From Bacillota bacterium (lineage in GTDB: Bacteria > Bacillota > Clostridia > Peptostreptococcales > Anaerovoracaceae): a DNA stretch of 5,862 nucleotides. Positions 1 through 5,278 of the stretch are shown here, piece after piece. The notes under the pieces are model-generated. The model ran no database searches. It worked only from the letters and a program-made list of their open reading frames with translations, and was not told the origin of the DNA. Each line of letters starts with the position of its first letter. Positions within the stretch are counted from its first letter, which is position 1. The position numbers and the translations under genes were made by a program. The DNA lies in the NCBI GenBank assembly GCA_029266295.1, contig JAQSXD010000254.1, positions 1-5,862 of the forward strand. Reading direction: 5' to 3'.

Positions 1-858
1 GGCTGCGATGGCTCCGATGGCGATCGAGAGGGTACCTAGTATTTTGTTAATGGTACCCATTTGGGACTCAGCAGATTCATAACTAAAAAATTGAGGATCC
101 TTGTCTTTAATACGGCTGAGATAGCGGGTGAATGTATTTCCTAATTCTTCCTGGTTCTTCTTTTCATTAGTATATATTTCAATGTAGGAAGTTGCAGGAT
201 CTGAGTACTCAAGGATTGGGTAAGGGACGTAGGTTGAGTAGGCATCGTTTGTTCGCAAGCCGCTGAAGATACTCTTTTCGACCTCGTAGACACCTATGAT
301 GGTAAGATCCTTCATCTCTTCATTAATCACAACTCCTAAGGTTTTTCCTATGGGATTTTCCGTATTAAAAAAGTACAAAGCTGCTTCCTTATCGATGACA
401 ATCCGATCTTTTTTTCCTTCAATATCGCTTTTATTAAACATTCTGCCATGAAGCATTTTCATATGCTTATGCTTGTTATATTCTGCTGCCACCCCTGTCA
501 TATCAAGCTTGCCTTCCGTTCTTCCAACCTTGGTGTCGCTGCGGGAGCTGATGGCAGGCGCAACATACTTGATATCGTCCGGAAATCTTGCGACAAGAGC
601 ATCAATATCATCCGGAGTTATAAGGTCTTCATAATTGACTCCGTCCGGAGTGAAAGCCCAATTGATTCCGATATACATATCGTTCATTCCGTAAGATTCG
701 AATTCCTTGCCCACAACACCCTTTGCACTGGCTCCAATGGACGTGATCGCAATGACGGAGCTGATCCCAATGATGATGCCAAGCATGGTCAGGAAGGACC
801 GCATCTTATTGCTTCTAATGGCGGTGAGAGCCAACATAATGTTTTCAAAGACTAACAT
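1..858 (-). CDS. MacB/FtsX-family ABC transporter permease (C-terminus cut by window edge)
   Basis: Membrane permease subunit of a tripartite ABC exporter, YknZ/MacB-like. The minus-strand frame is open from ATG 858-856 to the window edge, giving 286 residues of a protein usually near 400. Residues 1-20 are a short cytoplasmic start (motif AIRSNKMRSFLTMLGIIIG at about 13-31, typical of MacB permeases). Transmembrane helix 1 is about 21-40. A large extracytoplasmic MacB_PCD-type domain follows at about 45-268, with the usual NPIGKTL stretch at 168-174 and TIIGVYE near 186-192. The second helix begins at about 272 (ILGTLSIAIGAIAA). The remaining two helices lie outside the window. The start is supported by AGGAGG (plus-strand 866-871) seven bases upstream. 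The ATG lies inside the end of the ATPase gene (ATGTTAG overlap), which implies translational coupling. The substrate is unknown; family members export peptides, antibiotics or toxins. Confidence 0.93.
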   Translation of the reverse strand, partial: MLVFENIMLALTAIRSNKMRSFLTMLGIIIGISSVIAITSIGASAKGVVGKEFESYGMNDMYIGINWAFTPDGVNYEDLITPDDIDALVARFPDDIKYVAPAISSRSDTKVGRTEGKLDMTGVAAEYNKHKHMKMLHGRMFNKSDIEGKKDRIVIDKEAALYFFNTENPIGKTLGVVINEEMKDLTIIGVYEVEKSIFSGLRTNDAYSTYVPYPILEYSDPATSYIEIYTNEKKNQEELGNTFTRYLSRIKDKDPQFFSYESAESQMGTINKILGTLSIAIGAIAA

Positions 859-1580
859 GGGGTCGCCTCCTTTGCTTCCGCCAGTTCTCCTCTAAGATGT
901 TCATCCTGAACAATCAGGCCGTCCTTAAAGGTGATGACACGGTCGGTAAATTCGGCAATGTCCCGTTCATGGGTTACGATAATTACCGTATTTCCATTCT
1001 CACGGTTCAGCTTTGTAAAGATTTCCATTATCTCGACAGATGATTCGGAATCCAGATTTCCCGTGGGCTCGTCAGCCAGAATAATCTGCGGCCGATTTGC
1101 CAGTGCTCTGGCAATGGCAACACGCTGTTTCTGACCACCGGAAAGCTCGTTGGGCATATGATCTGACCTATCACCAAGTCCGACACTTTGCAAAAGCTCT
1201 AAAGCACGGGTTTTTCTGGCCTCAGCTTCGATTTTGCCATAGATCATCGGAAGCTCAACATTTTTTAAGGCACTAGTACGGGAGATTAAATTAAAGGACT
1301 GGAACACAAATCCAATTGTCCTGTTGCGCACCGCAGAAAGCTCATTATCACTTTTTTCTCTGACATCGATTCCTTCCAGGTAATAATGGCCGTCCGTGGG
1401 ACGATCAAGGCAACCGAGAATATTCATCAAAGTCGATTTTCCTGAGCCGGATGCGCCCATGATTGAGATGAATTCTCCTTTATTTATGGTTAGGTTAATG
1501 GTCTTAAGGGCCTTCACCTGAATATCTCCATTTGCATAGACCTTGCTCATATTTTCAATCTTTATGATTTCTTGTATCAT
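852..1580 (-). CDS. ABC transporter ATP-binding protein, MacB/LolD/YknY type
   Basis: Cytoplasmic nucleotide-binding subunit (242 aa) that should power the adaptor-permease pair encoded on either side. All catalytic motifs are present in order: Walker A GASGSGKST at 42-50, Q-loop Q94 (FVFQSFNL), ABC signature LSGGQKQR at 146-153, Walker B IILADEP at 166-172 with catalytic E171, D-loop GNLDS at 174-178, and H-loop H204 (VTHE). The length and the LSGGQKQRVAIARAL block fit the LolD/MacB-N/YknY group rather than long-chain importers. There is no fused permease domain, so this is the split Gram-positive arrangement. The start ATG is preceded by GGGAGG (plus 1586-1591), five bases away and directly abutting the adaptor stop codon. 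The stop overlaps the permease start by 7 bp. Nothing in it appears damaged. Substrate cannot be inferred from this subunit. Confidence 0.96.
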   Translation of the reverse strand: MIQEIIKIENMSKVYANGDIQVKALKTINLTINKGEFISIMGASGSGKSTLMNILGCLDRPTDGHYYLEGIDVREKSDNELSAVRNRTIGFVFQSFNLISRTSALKNVELPMIYGKIEAEARKTRALELLQSVGLGDRSDHMPNELSGGQKQRVAIARALANRPQIILADEPTGNLDSESSVEIMEIFTKLNRENGNTVIIVTHERDIAEFTDRVITFKDGLIVQDEHLRGELAEAKEATPC

Positions 1581-1591
1581 TGCTGCCTCCC

Positions 1592-2740
1592 TTACACTGC
1601 AGGTGCGGGAGTAACTTCCATGCCGTCGGTCATATCAAAGGTGGGATTTAGTACGACTTGATCGCCTTCTGAAAGCGCTGCTGAGGTCACCTCTACATTG
1701 AAATCTCCTTCGAGCCCCAGCTCTACCGCAGTTTTCTTAAGCTTTGTGCCCTCTAAAATCATGACAAAGATTTCACCTGTGTTCGGGTCCTCTAGAATTG
1801 CATCGATAGGCACAGATAATACATTGCTTTTTTTCTCTATTTCGATGGTTGCCTTTGCTGTTACACCGGCGATCAAGTTCGTATTGCCTTTGTTGACATC
1901 AATCTGAACCGGAATGACCATTTCCTTCGAGGATTGGTCCTTCAACTCTCCAGAAGGAGAAATTCTTGATATCACACCGTCCACAACCTGTTCTCCGAGC
2001 ATTTCAGATGTGATTTTAACCTTTTGACCCACTTTGATCTTGCTGATATCGAACTCGCTGATTCTAACATTCATTTTCAGGTTCTGCAGGTCTTCCACTA
2101 CAAACATTGGCTCTTTGTTTTCCGTGTCGTTTGCATAGCGGCCGATGTTGACATTGACTCTTGTCACTGTGCCAGCGATGGGGCTCTTAATATTCACTTT
2201 ATCGGATATATTATAAGCGTTCACTGTGATCTGGTCAGTCTCGTACTGGTTTTCCGCCTTAACGTAATCCTCCTTGGAAATCGCCCCTTCCTCGTAGAGC
2301 TGTTTCGCAGCCTCATAGTTGAATTTTGTCTGTTTCAGCGAGGTGAGGGACTTTTGATAATCATCCTCCAGATCCTTTGAATCCAGCACTGCAAGCACTT
2401 GATCCTTATGTACGATATCACCCTCTTCTACGAGAATTGATAGAATTTCTGAGTTCAAAGAAGTAGCTACGTCAGCTTTCTCTGATCCCTCGATGGTTCC
2501 CTTGATGGAAACAGCCTGCTCAATATCCATCTTTTCAGCCGAACCCGTTGTCACCATCAATGCGGGAGGTTCTCCGCCCAGCTGCCTGGGGATGAACACA
2601 ACAGCAGCAATTGCAAGAACGGCTATAACACCAACAATAATTAACCTTTTCTTCTTTTTGGACATCGCTTTGCGCGGTTTTTTAACTTTGCTTGTATTTC
2701 CCCCTGCACTGTCCGTCTCACTAACTCTTTTCCGAAACAT
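1592..2740 (-). CDS. Efflux membrane-fusion protein, HlyD/MacA/YknX family
   Basis: Adaptor subunit (382 aa) of the exporter. A lysine-rich N-terminus (about 18-32) precedes one membrane anchor at about 33-50 (LIIVGVIAVLAIAAVVF), so the rest should lie outside the membrane. There is no lipobox cysteine. The first half-lipoyl motif is at about 95-122 (VEEGDIVHKDQVLAVLDS). A short helical hairpin follows at about 123-178, with its turn at EGAISKEDY (151-159). The second half-lipoyl motif is at about 181-204 (IKSPIAGTVTRVNVNIG). A beta-barrel spans about 220-300 and a membrane-proximal domain about 305-378. The hairpin is much shorter than in Gram-negative adaptors that reach an outer-membrane channel, as expected for a single-membrane cell. 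The start ATG has AGGAGG (plus 2746-2751) five bases upstream. It is the first gene of the leftward operon, 11 bp before the ATPase. It could equally be called MacA-like; the family call is secure, the substrate is not. Confidence 0.94.
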   Translation of the reverse strand: MFRKRVSETDSAGGNTSKVKKPRKAMSKKKKRLIIVGVIAVLAIAAVVFIPRQLGGEPPALMVTTGSAEKMDIEQAVSIKGTIEGSEKADVATSLNSEILSILVEEGDIVHKDQVLAVLDSKDLEDDYQKSLTSLKQTKFNYEAAKQLYEEGAISKEDYVKAENQYETDQITVNAYNISDKVNIKSPIAGTVTRVNVNIGRYANDTENKEPMFVVEDLQNLKMNVRISEFDISKIKVGQKVKITSEMLGEQVVDGVISRISPSGELKDQSSKEMVIPVQIDVNKGNTNLIAGVTAKATIEIEKKSNVLSVPIDAILEDPNTGEIFVMILEGTKLKKTAVELGLEGDFNVEVTSAALSEGDQVVLNPTFDMTDGMEVTPAPAV

Positions 2741-2745
2741 AAATA

Positions 2746-2751
2746 CCTCCT
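2746..2751 (-). promoter_or_regulatory. Ribosome binding site of the membrane-fusion protein gene
   Basis: Read on the minus strand this is AGGAGG, five bases before ATG 2740-2738. It fixes the start of the first gene of the leftward operon. Confidence 0.85.
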
Positions 2752-2820
2752 AAGAATAGATACTATATATAATAAACCGACGCGCGAAAAAGCTATCAGT
2801 CTATTAAACTAAAACGACTG

Positions 2821-2850
2821 AGATCTTAAATGATCTTCAAAATTGTTGAA
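2821..2850. repeat. 10-bp tandem direct repeat followed by a short inverted repeat
   Basis: AGATCTTAAA (2821-2830) is followed directly by TGATCTTCAA (2831-2840), matching at 8 of 10 positions, so GATCTT recurs with a 10-bp period. The second copy runs into TTCAA-AATTG-TTGAA (2836-2850), a 5-bp inverted repeat. Repeats about one helical turn apart are a usual layout of response-regulator sites. This lies about 80-110 bp upstream of the adaptor gene. Chance occurrence in AT-rich DNA cannot be excluded. Confidence 0.3.
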
Positions 2851-2882
2851 ATGCCCCACGAATTACCCCAAAAACAGAATAG

Positions 2883-2901
2883 AATACGATCCGTATTACG
2901 G
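2883..2901. promoter_or_regulatory. Candidate operator: two overlapping inverted repeats in the divergent region
   Basis: AATACG-ATC-CGTATT (2883-2897) is a perfect 6-bp inverted repeat. It overlaps CCGTA-T-TACGG (2891-2901), a perfect 5-bp inverted repeat. The half-site CGTA/TACG therefore occurs three times in 19 bp, and the element is more GC-rich than its AT-rich surroundings. It sits between the two divergent gene sets, just downstream of a minus-strand TATAAT, a position where a bound repressor could block leftward transcription. The regulator is unknown and no regulator gene is visible in the window. Confidence 0.4.
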
Positions 2902-2922
2902 TTGTTCTTTTATCCTTTAATC

Positions 2923-2928
2923 ATTATA
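2923..2928 (-). promoter_or_regulatory. Candidate -10 box for the leftward ABC exporter operon
   Basis: Read on the minus strand this is a perfect TATAAT. No convincing -35 box is seen 16-18 bp upstream, so it may need an activator or be chance. An alternative weak promoter closer to the gene is CTGATA (2799-2794) with TTTATT (2776-2771), 17 bp apart, with four of six matches in each box. Confidence 0.3.
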
Positions 2929-3012
2929 GCATAATTTACCTTCACCATTTCTTAATTTTTTATGAAAAATGCCAAATTTATCACGTTGTTTGGGGAAAAA
3001 TAGAAGATATGC

Positions 3013-3041
3013 TGTGCATCCGAAACATTTTATTGTATAAT
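3013..3041 (+). promoter_or_regulatory. Likely sigma-A promoter of lgt-ychF
   Basis: A perfect TATAAT lies at 3036-3041. The best -35 at 17-bp spacing is TGTGCA (3013-3018), only three of six matches to TTGACA. Transcription would start near 3048, giving an untranslated leader of about 80 bases before lgt. The -10 is convincing; the -35 is weak. Confidence 0.5.
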
Positions 3042-3113
3042 ATTATGAATTGAGAAGAAATCAAGGATATATTTGAATGTATGAATGATGCCGTTGCGGC
3101 TATTAAGAGGGAT

Positions 3114-3120
3114 AAGGAGG
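3114..3120 (+). promoter_or_regulatory. Ribosome binding site that decides the lgt start
   Basis: AAGGAGG lies eight bases before ATG 3129. The upstream in-frame ATG at 3081 has only a weak AAGGA 13 bases away, and its 16-residue extension is polar, charged and without family resemblance. The start at 3129 is therefore preferred. Confidence 0.85.
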
Positions 3121-3128
3121 ATAGAAGC

Positions 3129-3887
3129 ATGCCGACACCAAATCCGATCGCCTTTACTGCTTTTGGGATCGAAATCATGTGGTATGGAATTATCATTGCA
3201 GCAGCAATGGTTGTTGCCGTTTTGATCGTCTATCGAAGAGCGCCGCTGCATAAAATCTCTTCAGAAAAAACACTCGACTTTGTACTAATCACTGTTCCAT
3301 TGGGTGTGATTGGAGCAAGACTCTACTATGTTTTGTTCAATTGGGATTTTTATGCAGGGGATTTTTATAAGATGATCAATATCAGAAACGGGGGGCTCGC
3401 CATTCATGGCGGCTTGATCCTTGGTTTTCTGGCGGCTGCGGTTTTGTGCAGGCTATGGGATGTCAGACCATTGAATCTTCTGGATCTCACCGTACCGGCG
3501 GTGGCCCTTGCTCAGTCCATCGGAAGATGGGGAAACTATTTTAATCAGGAGGCTCACGGCGGACCTACTGATCTTCCTTGGGCAATTTCAGTAAATGGGC
3601 AGATGGTTCATCCGACCTTTTTATATGAATCAATTTGGTGTTTCCTGTTGTTTTTCCTGCTGATTTATATCGATAACAACCGAAAATTTGAAGGACAGAT
3701 TTTTCTTTTATATGGAATCCTTTATTCATTTGAACGGTTTTTAGTAGAAGGATTACGGACCGACAGTCTGATGCTCGGCCCGCTGAGACAGGCACAGGTT
3801 TTCAGCGCATGTGTTTTTATTGTTTTCCTTATCACCTATTTTTATATGAGACGGAAATACAGATACAAAGATAGAATTTTTTACTAG
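3129..3887 (+). CDS. lgt: Prolipoprotein diacylglyceryl transferase
   Basis: Integral membrane enzyme that transfers diacylglycerol from phosphatidylglycerol to the lipobox cysteine of prelipoproteins, the first step of lipoprotein maturation. From ATG 3129 the protein has 252 aa with about seven hydrophobic segments, a usual Gram-positive length. The Lgt signature GRWGNYFNQEAHG is at 132-144. Its R133, N136, E141 and G144 correspond to E. coli R143, N146, E151 and G154. Also present are WYG at 18-20, GAR at 62-64, GGLAIHGG at 88-95 (H93, counterpart of E. coli H103), HPTFLYE at 161-167 and ERFLVEGLR at 202-210 (R210, likely counterpart of E. coli R239). Every expected catalytic residue seems to be there. 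ychF follows after 11 bp, so the two are co-transcribed. A longer form starting at 3081 (268 aa) is possible but less likely. Confidence 0.97.
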   Translation: MPTPNPIAFTAFGIEIMWYGIIIAAAMVVAVLIVYRRAPLHKISSEKTLDFVLITVPLGVIGARLYYVLFNWDFYAGDFYKMINIRNGGLAIHGGLILGFLAAAVLCRLWDVRPLNLLDLTVPAVALAQSIGRWGNYFNQEAHGGPTDLPWAISVNGQMVHPTFLYESIWCFLLFFLLIYIDNNRKFEGQIFLLYGILYSFERFLVEGLRTDSLMLGPLRQAQVFSACVFIVFLITYFYMRRKYRYKDRIFY

Positions 3888-3898
3888 AGGAGATATTT

Positions 3899-4993
3899 AT
3901 GAAATTAGGTATTGTGGGGCTTCCCAATGTGGGGAAGAGCACACTTTTTAATGCGATTACAAAAGCAGGAGCAGAAGCGGCCAATTATCCGTTTTGCACC
4001 ATTGAACCCAACGTAGGAGTCGTTACCGTTCCCGACGAGCGTCTCAAGGTATTGCACGAAATGTACGATTCCAAGAAGACGGTCTACACCACCATTGAGT
4101 TTTATGATATTGCGGGGCTGGTAAAAGGAGCATCCAAAGGAGAGGGACTGGGCAATAAATTTCTGGGACATATCAGAGAAGTTGCATCTATCATCCATGT
4201 TGTAAGGTGCTTTGACGATCCAAACGTCGTTCATGTAGACGGAAAGATCAACCCGCTTTCTGATATCGAGACCATCAATATGGAATTGATTTTATCCGAC
4301 ATGGAAGTGTTGGACCGTCGTATTCAAAAGACCCAGAAAAATCTAAAAGGCGATAAAGGACTTCAGAGTGAGCTGGATATTCTGCTGAAGGTCAAAGAGG
4401 CACTGGATAACGGAATGTCCGCCCGTACCCTTGAACTTACCAATGAGGAGCGGGAATTCGTGAAGTCGCTTGAGCTGCTTTCCTTTAAGCCGATTATCTA
4501 CGCAGCCAATGTTTCTGAGGATGAGGCGGTTTCACAGACAGACAACGAATATGTTGCAGCAGTTCGCCAGTTTGCCGCTTCGGAGGACTCTGACGTTGTA
4601 GTAATCTGCGCAAAGCTTGAAGCAGAGATTGCAGAACTTGACGAGGATGAAAAGGCAGTGTTTTTCGAAGAACTGGGAATCACAGAATCCGGTCTTGACA
4701 AGCTCGTAAAAGCATCTTATCATTTGCTGGATCTCATATCCTTCCTTACCGCAGGTCCTCAGGAGGTCCGTGCGTGGACGATTCGAAGAGGAATGAAGGC
4801 ACCCCAGGCCGCTGGCAGGATACATACGGATTTTGAACGCGGCTTTATCCGGGCGGAGACCATTGCATATAACGAACTGGTCCAGTGCGGCGGCAATCTT
4901 GCCACAGCCAAAGAAAAAGGACTGATCCGATCGGAAGGAAAAGAATATGTAGTGAAGGACGGAGACGTGATCCTGTTCCGGTTTAACGTGTAA
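3899..4993 (+). CDS. ychF: OBG-family nucleotide-binding protein YchF (OLA1 homologue)
   Basis: Cytosolic P-loop NTPase of 364 aa, the usual family length. Family members bind ribosomes and prefer ATP to GTP. G1 is GLPNVGKS at 7-14. The segment NYPFCTIEPNVGVV at 29-42 is the family's switch I region. G3 is DIAG at 70-73 within DIAGLVKGASKGEGLG. G4 is NVSE at 204-207; this NxxE in place of NKxD is the hallmark linked to ATP use. G5 is CAKLE at 237-241. A coiled-coil arm lies at about 125-200. The C-terminal TGS domain occupies about 281-363, with FERGFIRAE at 312-320 and DGDVILFRFNV at the end. The start has AGGAG (3888-3892) six bases upstream, touching the lgt stop codon. The lgt linkage looks like simple operon sharing; no direct functional tie is known to me. 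Confidence 0.97.
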   Translation: MKLGIVGLPNVGKSTLFNAITKAGAEAANYPFCTIEPNVGVVTVPDERLKVLHEMYDSKKTVYTTIEFYDIAGLVKGASKGEGLGNKFLGHIREVASIIHVVRCFDDPNVVHVDGKINPLSDIETINMELILSDMEVLDRRIQKTQKNLKGDKGLQSELDILLKVKEALDNGMSARTLELTNEEREFVKSLELLSFKPIIYAANVSEDEAVSQTDNEYVAAVRQFAASEDSDVVVICAKLEAEIAELDEDEKAVFFEELGITESGLDKLVKASYHLLDLISFLTAGPQEVRAWTIRRGMKAPQAAGRIHTDFERGFIRAETIAYNELVQCGGNLATAKEKGLIRSEGKEYVVKDGDVILFRFNV

Positions 4994-5027
4994 CACGTCT
5001 TTGCACGGCCTATGAAATCGAAAGATT

Positions 5028-5053
5028 CGAACGACATCGTTGGATTTCGTTCG
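5028..5053 (+). repeat. Inverted repeat shortly after ychF
   Basis: CGAACGA (5028-5034) and TCGTTCG (5047-5053) are perfect 7-bp complements around a 12-base loop. No run of T follows, so it is not a standard intrinsic terminator. A competing pairing GAAATC (5014-5019) with GATTTC (5043-5048) also exists. It could be a processing or stability hairpin, or a weak attenuating element. Confidence 0.35.
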
Positions 5054-5104
5054 GTGAGAAAGGAGAACATGTTTTTATGTTAAACACAATGGATGCCGCG
5101 ATAG

Positions 5105-5267
5105 TCTTCAACCGGGAGGGTGAAGATCAATAGAGGCTGACAACCCTCCAAAGGAATCAATTAAGCAAGTCATTTTCTTCAAACGAAAACGCAAAGCCAC
5201 AAAGCCTCTGCTGGCTTAACATTTGATAGGAAGGTTTGAAGGAAATTCTGGAAATTAATTTTGGAGG
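5105..5267 (+). promoter_or_regulatory. Structured rsgA leader RNA with a paired ribosome binding site (candidate RNA switch)
   Basis: The gap between ychF and rsgA (4994-5278) holds no convincing gene but dense complementary segments. A long arm stacks CCTCCAAA 5145-5152 with TTTGGAGG 5260-5267 (8 bp, covering the rsgA Shine-Dalgarno), ATTAA 5160-5164 with TTAAT 5255-5259 (5 bp), and 5172-5184 with 5234-5246 (13 bp, one G-U). Inside the last stem AAGCCA 5194-5199 may pair with TGGCTT 5212-5217. Upstream, ACCCTCC 5143-5149 can instead pair with GGAGGGT 5115-5121, freeing the ribosome binding site. That helix excludes a hairpin TCTTCA 5105-5110 with TGAAGA 5121-5126, which has a GGGA tetraloop. 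The logic is that of a translational on/off switch. No known riboswitch class was firmly recognised. The pairings are seen directly; the function is inference. Confidence 0.45.
5263..5267 (+). promoter_or_regulatory. Ribosome binding site of rsgA
   Basis: GGAGG lies 11 bases before ATG 5279, slightly far but the only good site nearby. It supports the start at 5279 over the in-frame ATG codons at 5300 and 5366, which lack a site. It is fully covered by the complementary CCTCC at 5145-5149 in one predicted fold. Confidence 0.75.
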
Positions 5268-5278
5268 ATAACAAAACA

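Noticed and set aside
448..855. Plus-strand open frame of 135 codons
   Set aside because: It lies antisense to the MacB-like permease, whose frame shows clear family motifs; the translated product has no recognisable domain.
2024..2380. Plus-strand open frame of 118 codons
   Set aside because: Antisense shadow of the membrane-fusion protein gene, with no family resemblance and no good ribosome binding site.
3081..3128. 16-residue N-terminal extension of lgt from ATG 3081
   Set aside because: A much better ribosome binding site precedes ATG 3129, and known Lgt proteins start close to that point.
4532..4996. Minus-strand open frame of 154 codons
   Set aside because: Fully antisense to ychF, whose coding frame is unmistakable; the product is cysteine-rich and unlike any family.
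5028..5053. Intrinsic terminator after ychF
   Set aside because: The inverted repeat is present but has a 12-base loop and no T-run after it.
5069..5150. Cobalamin, SAM-I or T-box riboswitch suggested by GGGTGAAGAT and GATGCCGCG
   Set aside because: Only short fragments resemble these classes; the diagnostic boxes (B12 box, SAM-I core, T-box sequence) are absent.
5216..5251. Separate rsgA promoter from TTAACA (5216-5221) or TTGATA (5223-5228)
   Set aside because: Good -35-like hexamers, but no acceptable -10 box lies 16-18 bp downstream of either.
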